The translations under genes and the position numbers were made by a program. Below are positions 35,365 through 45,254 of a DNA stretch of 64,000 nucleotides, one piece after another. Positions within the stretch are counted from its first letter, which is position 1; each line of letters opens with the position of its first letter. Origin of the DNA: Burkholderia cenocepacia (lineage in GTDB: Bacteria; Pseudomonadota; Gammaproteobacteria; Burkholderiales; Burkholderiaceae); assembly GCF_900446215.1 (NCBI RefSeq), contig NZ_UAQZ01000001.1, positions 434,001 through 498,000 on the forward strand, written 5' to 3'. The notes under the pieces are model-generated. The model worked only from the letters and a program-made list of their open reading frames with translations. It ran no database searches and had not been told where the DNA came from.

Positions 35365-37296
35365 GTGATCCGTTTCAATCAGTTCAGCCTTGCGCGCGGC
35401 ACGAAGCCGCTGTTCGAGTCGACCTCGTTCGTGCTCAATCCCGGCGAGAAAGCCGGCCTGATCGGCGCGAACGGCGCCGGCAAGTCGACGCTGTTTTCCG
35501 TCCTGCGCGGCGAGCTGCACTCGGACGCCGGCGATTTCTCGATGCCGCCGTCGTGGCGGATCGCCCACGTGTCGCAGGAAACGCCCGCGGTCGACCGCTC
35601 GGCGCTCGACTACACGCTCGACGGCGATACCGCGCTGCGCGAGATCGAGGCCCGCATCGCCGCCGCATCGGCCGCGCATGACGGCGCCGCCGAAGCCGAC
35701 GCGCACGCGGCGTTCGCCGATGCCGACGGCTACACCGCGCCGGCCCGCGCCGAAGCGCTGCTGCTCGGCCTCGGCTTCACGCTCGCGCAGACGCGCGAAT
35801 CCGTCGCGAGCTTCTCCGGCGGCTGGCGCATGCGGCTGAACCTCGCGCAGGCGCTGATGTGCCGCTCCGACCTGCTGCTGCTCGACGAACCGACGAACCA
35901 CCTCGACCTCGACGCGATCGTCTGGCTCGAAGACTGGCTGCATCGCTACCCCGGCACGCTCGTCGTGATTTCACACGACCGCGAATTCCTCGATTCGATC
36001 TGCAACGTCACGCTGCATCTGGAAAACCGCCAGGTGAAGCGCTACGGCGGCAACTACTCGCAGTTCGAAGTGCTGCGCGCGCAGCAACTGGCGCTGCAGC
36101 AAAGCGCGTACGAAAAGCAGCAGAAGACGATCGAGCACCTGCAGAGCTTCGTCGACCGCTTCAAGGCCAAGGCGACCAAGGCCAAGCAGGCGCAAAGCCG
36201 GATGAAGGCGCTCGAGAAGATGGAGCTGATCGCGCCCGCGCACATCGCGTCGCCGTTCACGTTCGAATTCCGCACGCCCGATGCCGCGCCGAACCCGATG
36301 ATGGTGATGGAGGACGTCCGCTGCGGCTACCATGCCGACGACGGAACGGACATCCCGATAGTCGAGCGCGTCGCGCTGTCGATCCAGAACGGCCAGCGCA
36401 TCGGCCTGTTGGGCGCGAACGGCCAGGGCAAGTCGACGCTGATCAAGACGCTGGCCGGCACGCTCGCACCGCTGTCGGGGCGCGTGCGCGACGGCAAGGG
36501 GCTGACGATCGGCTATTTCGCGCAGCACCAGCTCGAAACGCTGCGCGAGGACGACTCGCCGCTCGCGCATCTGGCGCGGCTCGCGCCCGACACGCGCGAG
36601 CAGGAATTGCGCGACTTCCTCGGCGGCTTCAATTTCTCGGGCGACATGGCGACCAGCCCGGTCGGGCCGTTCTCGGGCGGCGAAAAAGCCCGCCTCGCGC
36701 TGGCGCTGATCATCTGGCAGAAGCCGAACCTGCTGCTGCTCGACGAACCGACGAACCACCTCGACCTCGAAACGCGCCACGCGCTGACGATGGCGCTCGC
36801 GCAGTTCGAAGGCACGCTGATCCTCGTGTCGCACGATCGCCACCTGCTGCGCGCGACGACCGACCAGTTCATGCTGGTCGCGAAGCACCGGCTGCAGCCG
36901 TTCGACGGCGACCTCGACGACTACCGCGACTGGCTGCTGCAGCACGCGGCCGAGCAGCGCGCGGCCGCCAAGGCCGACAGCGCGGCCGCCGCGGGCGCCG
37001 ATCCGGGCGTCAACCGCAAGGATCAGAAACGCCAGGCGGCCGAGGAACGCCAGCGGCTGTCGCAGCTGAAGAAGCCGCTGCAGAACCGCATCACGAAGCT
37101 CGAAAAGGAAATGGAAACGCTGCACGCGGAGAAGGCGCGCCTCGATGCGTTCGTCGCCGATCCGGCCAGCTACGAGGCCGCGCGCAAGACGGAGCTGACC
37201 GAGGCAATCCGCAAGCTCGGCGAGGTCAACACCCGGCTCGAGACGGTCGAGGCGGACTGGCTCGCCGTGCAGGAAGAACTCGAGCAGATCGGCTGA
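35365..37296 (+). CDS. yheS: ABC-F family ATPase YheS
   Basis: Soluble twin-ATPase protein of 643 residues that acts on ribosomes rather than in transport. Two ABC domains carry Walker A GANGAGKST (about residue 34) and GANGQGKST (about residue 350), signatures FSGGWRMRLN and FSGGEKARLA, and identical Walker B segments LLLDEPTNHLDL. The linker between them (QSFVDRFKAKATKAKQAQSR) is the P-site tRNA interaction motif region. A charged coiled-coil C-terminus follows residue 545. Sequence along the whole length closely follows E. coli YheS. TAGAAT at 35333-35338 may be a -10 box. Confidence 0.95.
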   Translation: MIRFNQFSLARGTKPLFESTSFVLNPGEKAGLIGANGAGKSTLFSVLRGELHSDAGDFSMPPSWRIAHVSQETPAVDRSALDYTLDGDTALREIEARIAAASAAHDGAAEADAHAAFADADGYTAPARAEALLLGLGFTLAQTRESVASFSGGWRMRLNLAQALMCRSDLLLLDEPTNHLDLDAIVWLEDWLHRYPGTLVVISHDREFLDSICNVTLHLENRQVKRYGGNYSQFEVLRAQQLALQQSAYEKQQKTIEHLQSFVDRFKAKATKAKQAQSRMKALEKMELIAPAHIASPFTFEFRTPDAAPNPMMVMEDVRCGYHADDGTDIPIVERVALSIQNGQRIGLLGANGQGKSTLIKTLAGTLAPLSGRVRDGKGLTIGYFAQHQLETLREDDSPLAHLARLAPDTREQELRDFLGGFNFSGDMATSPVGPFSGGEKARLALALIIWQKPNLLLLDEPTNHLDLETRHALTMALAQFEGTLILVSHDRHLLRATTDQFMLVAKHRLQPFDGDLDDYRDWLLQHAAEQRAAAKADSAAAAGADPGVNRKDQKRQAAEERQRLSQLKKPLQNRITKLEKEMETLHAEKARLDAFVADPASYEAARKTELTEAIRKLGEVNTRLETVEADWLAVQEELEQIG

Positions 37297-37406
37297 GCGC
37301 GGCCGCCGGCGCGCCATCAGCCGATGATCGCTTCATCGGTGGTGCAGCGCGTCGGGGCGTCACCGCCCCACGAATCCGCCCGGCCGCGCCGCATCCGGAA
37401 ACGATG

Positions 37407-37435
37407 AGGCCGGGCGCGCTGGCCCGGCCTCGTTT
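37407..37435 (+). terminator. Intrinsic terminator after yheS
   Basis: AGGCCGGGC pairs with GCCCGGCCT around a 6-nt loop and is followed by CGTTTT. It lies about 110 nt past the yheS stop on the plus strand and before the convergent small gene at 37487. Confidence 0.8.
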
Positions 37436-37486
37436 TCATTGCGTTTGACGTAGTTGCCCGGCCCGTCGGCCGGCCGCGCGAGCCGC

Positions 37487-37753
37487 TCAGCGGCGCGGCA
37501 GCGTGTCGCGCGGCATCTGCTCGTCGTCGCCCATCAGGTGCCGGCGCCCTTTGATCGGCCGGCGGATCGCCGCGGCGACTTCCGCTTCCGTCACATCCTC
37601 GGATACGACCTTGCGCGCCAGGCGCCCTTCTTCGTCGATCCATTCGACGATCCGGCATCCGCCGCCCCACGGCTGGCGAATCGGCTCCGACACGCGGCAG
37701 CCGCGCAGGTTGTAAAGGCGTCCGCCAGGCGCTTCCCCGTACGATTTCAACAT
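37487..37753 (-). CDS. Small conserved-type hypothetical protein
   Basis: Unrecognised protein of 88 residues. The start is set at MLKSYGEAPGG (ATG 37751-37753) because AAAGGA lies 5 nt upstream of it; two in-frame ATGs at 37766 and 37781 would add 5 or 10 residues but lack such a site. The middle, with GGGCRIVEWIDEEGR, looks like short beta-strands, and the tail is basic (RRPIKGRRH). There is no signal peptide, membrane segment or metal-binding motif. Codon use resembles the neighbours, so it is likely a real gene. No function is suggested by the flanking yheS and radA. Confidence 0.7.
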   Translation of the reverse strand: MLKSYGEAPGGRLYNLRGCRVSEPIRQPWGGGCRIVEWIDEEGRLARKVVSEDVTEAEVAAAIRRPIKGRRHLMGDDEQMPRDTLPRR

Positions 37754-37902
37754 AGGTTCCTTTCGCATTGCGCGGTTCGACAATCCGGCAAAGGATAGGG
37801 AAAAGCGATGTCCGGCGGGTTACAGCAGCCTACATATTCTTTACAGCGAATTACGCGACAGATCGCCGGGCGATGTACGATCCGCGCGCGGGCCCGCGCC
37901 GC

Positions 37903-39279
37903 TCATTCAAGATCGCGCACGCGGTCGATCGCCTGCTCGAGCCGCTCGACGGCCATCACGTTCAGCCCTTCGATCGGCTGTTTCGGCGCATTCGCCTTCG
38001 GAATCAGCGCGGACGTGAAGCCGAGCTTCGCCGCTTCGCGCAGCCGTTCCTGCCCGCGCGGGGACGGCCGGATCTCGCCCGCCAGCCCCACCTCGCCGAA
38101 CACGATCAGCCCTTTCGGCAGCGCCTTGTTGCGCATCGACGAGTGAATCGCGAGCAGCACCGCGAGGTCGGCGGCCGGCTCGGTGATCTTCACGCCGCCC
38201 ACCGCATTGAGGAACACATCCTGATCGAAGGCCGCGATGCCCGCGTGGCGGTGCAGCACCGCGAGCAGCATCGCGAGCCGGTTCTGTTCGAGGCCGACCG
38301 CGAGCCGGCGCGGGTTCGGCACGTGCGCGGTATCGACCAGCGCCTGGATTTCGACGAGCAGCGGGCGCGTGCCTTCCTGCGTGACGAGCACGCACGACCC
38401 GGGTACGACCTGCTCGTGCTGCGACAGGAACAGCGCGGACGGGTTGGCTACGCCGCGCAGCCCGCGCTCGGTCATCGCGAACACGCCGAGCTCGTTGACC
38501 GCGCCGAAGCGGTTCTTGAACGCGCGCACGAGCCGGAACGACGAGTGCGTGTCGCCTTCGAAGTACAGCACCGTGTCGACGATGTGCTCGAGCACGCGCG
38601 GGCCGGCCAGGTTGCCCTCCTTCGTCACGTGCCCGACCATGATGATCGCGGTGCCCGACTGTTTCGCGATGCGCGTGAGCTGCGCCGCGCATTCGCGCAC
38701 CTGCGCGACCGAGCCGGGCGCCGACGTGAGCGCGTCCGAATAGACGGTCTGGATCGAGTCGATGACGGCCACGTCCGGCCGCTCCGTATCGATCGCGGCC
38801 TGGATCTTCTCGAGCTGGATCTCGGCGAGCAGCTTCAGTTCGGCCGCCGGTGCGCCGCCGTCGAGCAATGCGAGCCGTTGCGCGCGCAATGCGATCTGCG
38901 CGGCCGATTCCTCGCCACTGATATACAGCGCGCGCCGCTCGCTCGCGATATCCGCGAGCGACTGCAGCAGCAGCGTCGACTTGCCGATGCCCGGATCGCC
39001 GCCGATCAGCACGACGCCGCCCGGCACCAGCCCGCCGCCCAGCACGCGGTCGAATTCGCCGATGCCGGTGGAGAAGCGCGGTACGTCGGCGGCCTCGATG
39101 TCGGCGAGGCGCTGCACCGGCGCCCGCTTCGCGAGCGACTGGAAGCGATGGGCGGCCGGCGACTCGGCGACCGATTCGACGAGGGTGTTCCAGGCCTGGC
39201 ACGACGGGCACTGCCCCTGCCACTTCGGGGTCTGTCCGCCGCACTCGCTGCAGACGTAAACGGTTTTCTGTTTGGCCAC
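37903..39279 (-). CDS. radA: DNA repair protein RadA
   Basis: Hexameric RecA-like helicase that drives branch migration of recombination intermediates. A GTG start at 39277-39279 (reading AKQKTVYVCSEC) gives 458 residues, the standard size. A zinc finger CSECGG...CPSC opens the protein, Walker A GGDPGIGKS is at 93-101, the RadA-specific KNRFG motif is at 255-259, and the C-terminal third is a Lon-protease-like domain. It lies 11 nt after alr, so the two are probably co-transcribed. Confidence 0.97.
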   Translation of the reverse strand: MAKQKTVYVCSECGGQTPKWQGQCPSCQAWNTLVESVAESPAAHRFQSLAKRAPVQRLADIEAADVPRFSTGIGEFDRVLGGGLVPGGVVLIGGDPGIGKSTLLLQSLADIASERRALYISGEESAAQIALRAQRLALLDGGAPAAELKLLAEIQLEKIQAAIDTERPDVAVIDSIQTVYSDALTSAPGSVAQVRECAAQLTRIAKQSGTAIIMVGHVTKEGNLAGPRVLEHIVDTVLYFEGDTHSSFRLVRAFKNRFGAVNELGVFAMTERGLRGVANPSALFLSQHEQVVPGSCVLVTQEGTRPLLVEIQALVDTAHVPNPRRLAVGLEQNRLAMLLAVLHRHAGIAAFDQDVFLNAVGGVKITEPAADLAVLLAIHSSMRNKALPKGLIVFGEVGLAGEIRPSPRGQERLREAAKLGFTSALIPKANAPKQPIEGLNVMAVERLEQAIDRVRDLE

Positions 39280-39290
39280 GCGCGACGCCC

Positions 39291-40361
39291 TTATTCCGCT
39301 CGCACCGGCACGCGGCCGGCGACCGCGCACATCAGCTCGTAGCCGATCGTCCCGCAATGGCGCGCGACGTCGTCGATCGGCAGCGCGTTGCCCCACAGTT
39401 CGACCCGCGCGCCGACGCCGGCCTGCGGGCACGGCGTCAGGTCGACGGTGATCATGTCCATCGACACGCGACCGACGATCCGCGTACGGATGCCATCGAC
39501 GATCACGGGCGTGCCTTCCGGCGCAACGCGCGGATAGCCGTCCGCGTAACCGCACGCGACCACGCCGATCCGCATCGGCGCCTGCGCGGAAAACGTCGAG
39601 CCATAGCCGATCGCCTGGCCCTTCGCGATCGTCTGCACCGCGATCAGCTCGGACGCGAGCGTCATCGCCGGCTTCAGCCCGGTATCCGCGATATCGGACG
39701 ACAGCCCGGACGGCGACGCGCCATACAGGACGATCCCCGGCCGCACCCAGTCGAAGTGCGTATCCGGATGCCACAGCACGGCCGCCGAATTCGCGAGGCT
39801 GCGCGCGCCGGCGATGTTTTCCGCGCCGCGCTCGAACGTCGCGAGCTGCTCGGCGACGCCGCGCTCGTTGTCCGCGTCCGAAAAATGGGTCATCAACGTG
39901 ATCTGGCCGATGCCGGGGCACGCGCGGGCGCGCTCCCACGCGGCGCGGTATTTCTCCGGCACGTAACCGAGCCGGTTCATCCCGCTGTTCATCTTGAGCT
40001 GCACGTTGACGGGCTTCGACAGCCGCGCCGTTTCCAGCATCCGCATCTGCTCGTCGTTGTGGACGGTCGTGGTCAGGCTGTAGCGGTCGATCACGTCGAT
40101 GTCGGTCGAGCGGAAGAAGCCTTCGAGCAGCAGGATCGGGCCGGCCCAGCCGAGCTCGCGCAGCTTCACGGCCTCGTCGAGGTCGAGCAGGCCGAAGCCG
40201 TCGGTGCCGCGCAGGCCCGGAAACACGCGGGCGAGACCGTGGCCGTACGCGTTGGCCTTGACGACCGCCCAGACCTTGGACGGGCCGGCAAAGCGGCGGA
40301 CGACGGAGAGATTGTTCGCGAGAGCGGCGGTGTGGATGGTGGCGGAGATCGGGCGCGGCAT
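39291..40361 (-). CDS. alr: Alanine racemase
   Basis: PLP enzyme that makes D-alanine for peptidoglycan. It is 356 residues. The PLP lysine is Lys35 in [10 protein letters not shown], and the second catalytic residue is the tyrosine in GYGSTFS near residue 250. A TIM-barrel N-terminal domain is followed by a beta C-terminal domain. It is the first gene of an alr-radA pair and is divergent from lplT across 218 nt. Chromosomes of this group may carry a second catabolic racemase (DadX-like), but the lack of neighbouring dadA points to the biosynthetic type. Confidence 0.97.
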   Translation of the reverse strand: MPRPISATIHTAALANNLSVVRRFAGPSKVWAVVKANAYGHGLARVFPGLRGTDGFGLLDLDEAVKLRELGWAGPILLLEGFFRSTDIDVIDRYSLTTTVHNDEQMRMLETARLSKPVNVQLKMNSGMNRLGYVPEKYRAAWERARACPGIGQITLMTHFSDADNERGVAEQLATFERGAENIAGARSLANSAAVLWHPDTHFDWVRPGIVLYGASPSGLSSDIADTGLKPAMTLASELIAVQTIAKGQAIGYGSTFSAQAPMRIGVVACGYADGYPRVAPEGTPVIVDGIRTRIVGRVSMDMITVDLTPCPQAGVGARVELWGNALPIDDVARHCGTIGYELMCAVAGRVPVRAE

Positions 40362-40579
40362 GGGAAATTTACGTAAAGACGCTTGCGAATCATCAGCTTA
40401 CCGCGCCTTTTGAGCACCGAAGCCGACAATTTGCGGAACGATCGGGGAATCTTGCTAGTCCGAATTCGCGTATTTTCATGTTATAAAGCCGTGCGCACAA
40501 CCCATTTCGAACGGAATAAGCCGATCGCATACCAGGCGGCCTACGCGGCCCTGCCGCAGCGACGAAAGCATCGCATCAG

Positions 40580-41887
40580 ATGAAAAAAGGTTTTTACACC
40601 ATCATGGCCGCGCAGTTTTTTTCGTCGCTGGCCGACAATGCGCTTCTCATCGCCGCCATCGCCCTGCTGAAAGACCTCCACGCCCCCAACTGGATGACAC
40701 CGCTGCTGAAGCTGTTCTTCGTGTTGTCGTATGTGGTGTTGGCGGCGTATGTCGGTGCCTTCGCGGATTCGCGCCCGAAGGGCCGCGTGATGTTCATCAC
40801 CAACTCGATCAAGGTGATCGGCTGCCTGATCATGCTGTTCGGCGCCCACCCGCTGATCGCGTACGGGATCGTCGGGTTCGGCGCGGCGGCCTACTCGCCC
40901 GCCAAATACGGAATTCTCACCGAGCTGCTGCCGGCCGACCGGCTGGTCGCCGCGAACGGCTGGATCGAAGGCACGACCGTCAGCTCGATCATCCTCGGCA
41001 CCGTGCTCGGCGGCGCGCTGATCAGCCCGCACATCGCGTCGCACGTGATCGCGCACACGCCCGCCTGGATCGGCACGCCGGCCGAAGCCGCGATGGCGAT
41101 CATCATGGCCATCTACGTGGTCGCCGCGCTGTTCAACCTGCGCATTCCCGACACCGGCGCCCGCTACCCGAAGCAGGAACGCGGCCCGGTCAAGCTGCTC
41201 ACCGATTTCGCCGACTGCTTCATGGTGCTCTGGCGCGACAAGCTCGGCCAGATTTCGCTGGCGGTCACCACGCTGTTCTGGGGCGCGGGTGCGACGCTGC
41301 AGTTCATCGTGCTGAAGTGGGCCGAGGTGTCGCTCAACATGTCGCTGTCCGAAGGCGCGATCCTGCAGGCCGTGGTCGCGGTCGGCGTCGCGGCCGGCGC
41401 GATCGCCGCGGCCGCCCGGATTCCGCTGAAGAAGTCGCTGACCGTGCTGCCCGTCGGCATCGTCATGGGCATCGCGGTGATGCTGATGGCGTTCTACACG
41501 CGCGACCTGTTTCCGTCGCACTGGGCCGTGCACTTCGGCCATCTGCGCCTGCCGTTCTACCTGATCGTCGCCTACATCTTCCTGATCGGCGTCGGCGCGC
41601 TGTCCGGCTACTTCGTCGTGCCGATGAACGCGCTGCTGCAGCATCGCGGCCACGTGCTGCTGTCGGCCGGCCACTCGATCGCGGTGCAGAACTTCAACGA
41701 GAACCTGTCGGTGCTCGTGATGCTGTGCCTGTACGCGGTGCTCGTGTGGCTCGACGTGCCGGTCGGCGTCGTGATCGTGCTGTTCGGCACGTTCGTGTGC
41801 CTGACGATGTGGCTCGTGATGCGCCGCCACCAGGCGAACCAGCGTCAGTTCGACTCGGTCGCGCTGATCGGCGAATCGCGGCACTGA
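40580..41887 (+). CDS. lplT: Lysophospholipid transporter LplT
   Basis: Major-facilitator-fold flippase that brings lysophospholipids from the outer to the inner leaflet for re-acylation. It is 435 residues with about 12 hydrophobic helices. The start MKKGFYTIMAAQFFSSLADN and the following YSPAKYGILTELLP segment are typical of LplT. In enterobacteria the partner acyltransferase (aas) is adjacent; here no aas follows, so the partner would be elsewhere. thiD lies 58 nt downstream on the same strand. Confidence 0.93.
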   Translation: MKKGFYTIMAAQFFSSLADNALLIAAIALLKDLHAPNWMTPLLKLFFVLSYVVLAAYVGAFADSRPKGRVMFITNSIKVIGCLIMLFGAHPLIAYGIVGFGAAAYSPAKYGILTELLPADRLVAANGWIEGTTVSSIILGTVLGGALISPHIASHVIAHTPAWIGTPAEAAMAIIMAIYVVAALFNLRIPDTGARYPKQERGPVKLLTDFADCFMVLWRDKLGQISLAVTTLFWGAGATLQFIVLKWAEVSLNMSLSEGAILQAVVAVGVAAGAIAAAARIPLKKSLTVLPVGIVMGIAVMLMAFYTRDLFPSHWAVHFGHLRLPFYLIVAYIFLIGVGALSGYFVVPMNALLQHRGHVLLSAGHSIAVQNFNENLSVLVMLCLYAVLVWLDVPVGVVIVLFGTFVCLTMWLVMRRHQANQRQFDSVALIGESRH

Positions 41888-41945
41888 CGCTACACTGTCC
41901 GTTTCCGTCTGCCGGCGCCGGGCCTCGAACCGGCGCGTTGCCCTC

Positions 41946-42755
41946 ATGACGCACCCGATACCCAACATCCTGACGATCGCCGGCTCCGATTCGGGCGGCG
42001 GCGCAGGCATTCAGGCCGACCTGAAGACGTTCTCCGCGCTCGGCGCGTACGGCGCGAGCGTGATCACCGCGCTGACCGCGCAGAACACGCGCGGCGTGAC
42101 GGGCGTGCATGCGCCGGACGCCGCCTTCGTGACCGCGCAGCTCGACGCGGTGTTCGGCGACATCCGCATCGATGCGGTCAAGATCGGGATGCTCGCCAAC
42201 GCGGCGATCGTGCAGGCGGTGGCCGACGCGCTGCGCCGTTACGCGCCGCGCTTCGTCGTGCTCGACACGGTGATGATCTCGAAAAGCGCGCACGCGCTGC
42301 TCGCACCCGATGCCGTCGACGCGCTGCGCGACACGCTGCTGCCGCTCGCGACGGTCGTCACGCCGAACCTGCCCGAAGCGGCCGCGCTGCTGAACGACGC
42401 ACCCGCCACCACCGAAGACGAGATGGTGCGGCAAGGCCGCGCGTTGCTGCAGACGGGCGCCCGCGCGGTGCTGATGAAGGGCGGCCACCTGCCCGACGCG
42501 TCCGCGAGCCCCGACTGGCTCGTCGAAGCGACGCGCACCGTGCGGCTCGACGGCGCGCGCGTACCGGTCAGCAATACGCACGGCACCGGCTGCACGCTGT
42601 CGTCGGCGATCGCCGCGCTGCTGCCGCAGCAGCCCGACCTCGAAAGCGCGGTACGCGAAGCAAAGACCTACCTGACCGGCGCAATTGCCGCGAGCGGGCA
42701 CCTCGACGTCGGTCACGGCGTCGGCCCGGTCCATCACTTTCATCGCTGGTGGTGA
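41946..42755 (+). CDS. thiD: Hydroxymethylpyrimidine/phosphomethylpyrimidine kinase ThiD
   Basis: Phosphorylates HMP to HMP-P and HMP-PP in thiamine synthesis. It is 269 residues with the ribokinase-like fold. Substrate-binding N-terminus ILTIAGSDSGGGAGIQADLK and C-terminal ATP/anion-hole motif NTHGTGCTLSSAIAA are complete. No TPP riboswitch is visible upstream; the 58-nt gap is too short. It converges with the DUF1853 gene across 18 nt. Confidence 0.97.
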   Translation: MTHPIPNILTIAGSDSGGGAGIQADLKTFSALGAYGASVITALTAQNTRGVTGVHAPDAAFVTAQLDAVFGDIRIDAVKIGMLANAAIVQAVADALRRYAPRFVVLDTVMISKSAHALLAPDAVDALRDTLLPLATVVTPNLPEAAALLNDAPATTEDEMVRQGRALLQTGARAVLMKGGHLPDASASPDWLVEATRTVRLDGARVPVSNTHGTGCTLSSAIAALLPQQPDLESAVREAKTYLTGAIAASGHLDVGHGVGPVHHFHRWW

Positions 42756-42773
42756 GCGCCCGCTGACGCGGGG

Positions 42774-43739
42774 TCAGTGATCCTGCGCCGCGAACGCCTG
42801 CGCGCGCACCGGCCAGTCGTCGGGCACGACGAAACCGCGCGCCGTCTCGCGCCACGTGCCGTCACTACCCTTTTCATGGACCGCGATCAGATCAGGCGCC
42901 TGGCGCGTCGCCAGCACGGGCGGCAACGCCAGCGCGCTCGCCAGCGGCTCGGGCGCGAAACCCGCGTCGGCGGCAGCCCGCCGCGGCGCCAGCCACGCTA
43001 GTCTCGGCAACACGCTCCATGCCGCGCCGTCCCGCTGCGCGGCCGCCCACGCCGGCCACTGCGCGTGCGTCAGCCAGAAACCGCGCGGGTGATCCGGCGC
43101 GATTTCGGCGGACACCGGGGGCACCGGCGCACCGTGCGGATGGAACAGCCAGCCCTTGATGAACATCTGCGCATCGGACGGCGCGCCGTAGCCGAGTCGG
43201 GCAAAGCCGTCGTGTTCGCCGAGCCGCAACTGATGGTCGAGCAGCCGGCTGCGCTTGCGATCGAACCGGTCGACGAGATTGGGGCCGACGAAATCGGCGA
43301 GCGACGCGCCGTCGCGGACCGGCGCGCACAGATAGCACTTCACCGCGAGTTCCCAGTGCAGGCGCCGGCCGTCCGGCGCATCGACGAGAAAATCGACTTC
43401 GCCGAGCGTGCGGCCGTTGCTGCGCAGTGGCAGATTGGCCGCGACGAGCCGCAGCGACGGCCCGTGCGTCAGGAAGTACTCGAGCAGGCATTCGGCGTAG
43501 CGGCCGAGCCGGGTGGGCCGAAATCCGTCGAGCGCGCGATGCAGCGGCCCCGGCTGCGCATCGAGCGCGGCGAGCCACGCCTCGACGGCCGCTTGGCCCG
43601 CCGCATCCGGCCATGGGCACGCGAGCGGCGCGCCCGGTACCGCGGTGAGCAGGCTCGGGCTGGCCAGCAGCCAGCCCAGATCGCGCACCGCGACGTCATG
43701 CAGCGTGTCGACGAATGCGAACGCCGCGTCGCTCGTCAT
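42774..43739 (-). CDS. DUF1853 family protein
   Basis: Protein of unknown function, 321 residues from ATG 43737-43739. It has no signal peptide or membrane segment. A segment GEVDFLV (114-120) followed after eight residues by HWELAVKCYL (128-137) has the general look of a PD-(D/E)xK nuclease core strand pair (Glu114, Asp116, Glu130, Lys134), although the E-x3-K spacing differs from the canonical E-x-K. The start overlaps the stop of the uracil-DNA glycosylase gene by 4 nt, so the two are translationally coupled. Family membership is recalled from sequence; nuclease activity is only an inference. Confidence 0.82.
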   Translation of the reverse strand: MTSDAAFAFVDTLHDVAVRDLGWLLASPSLLTAVPGAPLACPWPDAAGQAAVEAWLAALDAQPGPLHRALDGFRPTRLGRYAECLLEYFLTHGPSLRLVAANLPLRSNGRTLGEVDFLVDAPDGRRLHWELAVKCYLCAPVRDGASLADFVGPNLVDRFDRKRSRLLDHQLRLGEHDGFARLGYGAPSDAQMFIKGWLFHPHGAPVPPVSAEIAPDHPRGFWLTHAQWPAWAAAQRDGAAWSVLPRLAWLAPRRAAADAGFAPEPLASALALPPVLATRQAPDLIAVHEKGSDGTWRETARGFVVPDDWPVRAQAFAAQDH

Positions 43740-44767
43740 TGCCCGGCCGGGCCGTTCGCGTCGGCGCCTTCCGCACGCCGGAACGTATTGCGCGCGAGGC
43801 ACAGGTCGGCCCACGCCTTCGACTTGTCTTGCAGGCTGCGCAACAGATAGGCCGGGTGGTAAGTGACGATCACCGGCACGCCTTCGTACGCATGCACGCG
43901 GCCGCGCAGCGACGCGATGCTCGCGTCCGTCTTCAGCAGCGTCTGCGCCGCGAAACGGCCGAGCGCGACGATCAGCTTCGGCTTCACGAGCGCGACCTGG
44001 CGCTGCAGATACGGCTCGCAACTCGCGACTTCGTCCGGCTCCGGGTTGCGGTTGCCGGGCGGCCGGCACTTGATCACGTTCGCGATGTAGACGTTGTCGC
44101 CGCGCTTGAGCGACAGCGACTGCAGCATGTTGTCGAGCAGCTTGCCGGCCTGGCCGACGAACGGCTCGCCCTGCTTGTCCTCGTTCTCGCCCGGCGCTTC
44201 GCCGATCAGCATCCAGTCCGCTTCGCGATCGCCGACGCCGAACACGGTGTTGGTCCGCTTCTCGCACAGACGGCACAGCGTGCAGTCGGCCACGCGCGCG
44301 GCCAGCGCATCCCAGTCGAGTGCGGCGACCGGTGTGCCGGCGGGGCGCGATTCGGCGGCCGGCACGGGCACGGATTCGCCCGGCGGCGCCGCGTCGAACC
44401 ACGCGAAATCGTCGTCTGCCGCCGGCGGCGCATCGCCCGTCGGCGGCATCGTATCGGTCGATGCGGGCGATGCAGCCTGCGCGCGCGGACGATCGCCGTC
44501 GACGACACCGTGCGCCGGCGCCCGCGACTCGCGCGCCGGCAAGCCCTCGGCAGCGCCACGCGGGACCGCCGTCGGCGCATCGCCCTGCACCGGCGCACGC
44601 GCTGCACGCACCGGCCGCTCGACCGCGACGGCCGAACCGTCGTCGGCCGCCGCGGTTGGTGCGACGGCAGGCGCTTCGGCTGCCGCGCCTTCATCCGCGC
44701 CCTGCCCGCGCCGCACCCAGATCTGCGCGAGGCCCAGTTCCTCGAGCGCCGCTTCAGCCCATGCCAT
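43736..44767 (-). CDS. Family 4-type uracil-DNA glycosylase with low-complexity N-terminal extension
   Basis: Removes uracil from DNA to start base excision repair. It is 343 residues, of which the last 200 or so form the enzyme: the iron-sulfur cysteines begin at DCTLCRLC, the active-site motif is [28 protein letters not shown] follows, and the final motif is TYHPAYLLR. Family 4 enzymes are usually about 200 residues. Here roughly residues 20-120 are an Ala/Pro/Asp-rich stretch without recognisable domains. The gene overlaps rimI by 14 nt and the DUF1853 gene by 4 nt, in the chain tsaB-rimI-UDG-DUF1853. Confidence 0.93.
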   Translation of the reverse strand: MAWAEAALEELGLAQIWVRRGQGADEGAAAEAPAVAPTAAADDGSAVAVERPVRAARAPVQGDAPTAVPRGAAEGLPARESRAPAHGVVDGDRPRAQAASPASTDTMPPTGDAPPAADDDFAWFDAAPPGESVPVPAAESRPAGTPVAALDWDALAARVADCTLCRLCEKRTNTVFGVGDREADWMLIGEAPGENEDKQGEPFVGQAGKLLDNMLQSLSLKRGDNVYIANVIKCRPPGNRNPEPDEVASCEPYLQRQVALVKPKLIVALGRFAAQTLLKTDASIASLRGRVHAYEGVPVIVTYHPAYLLRSLQDKSKAWADLCLARNTFRRAEGADANGPAGQ

Positions 44768-45254
44768 GCGCGTCCCCCTCGTCCTTGTTCAGCGTCAGAC
44801 GCATCACGATCGCGTCCTCCCGGCTGCGATGCTTCGCCGGATAGTAGTTCTTGCGCCGGCCGATCGTCACGAAGCCGAAGCGCTCGTACAGATGAATCGC
44901 GCGCGGATTGGACGGCCGCACTTCGAGCAGCACGCCATCGAGCCCCTCCGCGCGCGAAATGCGCACGGCCTCGCGCAGCAGCGCGAGGCCCGCGCCCGCA
45001 TGCTGCGCGGCCGGCGCGACGCACAGGTTCAGCAGATGCATCTCGTCGATCACGGGCATCAGCACGCAATAGCCGACGAGCGACCCCGTCACGTGCCGCA
45101 GGCATACGCCCAGATAGCCGTTGCGCAACGAATCCTCGAAGTTGCCGCGGCTCCACGGGAACTCGTACGCGACGTGCTCGATCGCGACGACCTCGTCGAG
45201 ATCGGCGTCCGTCATCGGCGCCAGATAGCGGTCGCTCAGCAGGACGCCCGTCAT
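44754..45254 (-). CDS. rimI: Ribosomal protein S18-alanine N-acetyltransferase RimI
   Basis: GNAT-family acetyltransferase that acetylates the N-terminal alanine of S18. It is 166 residues from ATG 45252-45254. The acetyl-CoA loop is Q-H-A-G-A-G ([10 protein letters not shown]) and the substrate-side segment [19 protein letters not shown] is typical of RimI. The tsaB stop and rimI start share 4 nt, the well-known tsaB-rimI pairing. The tail beyond residue 150 ([11 protein letters not shown]) overlaps the next gene. Confidence 0.95.
   Translation of the reverse strand: MTGVLLSDRYLAPMTDADLDEVVAIEHVAYEFPWSRGNFEDSLRNGYLGVCLRHVTGSLVGYCVLMPVIDEMHLLNLCVAPAAQHAGAGLALLREAVRISRAEGLDGVLLEVRPSNPRAIHLYERFGFVTIGRRKNYYPAKHRSREDAIVMRLTLNKDEGDAHGMG

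Noticed and set aside
41888..41945. TPP riboswitch before thiD
   Set aside because: The 58-nt gap is too short and lacks the conserved thi-box sequences.
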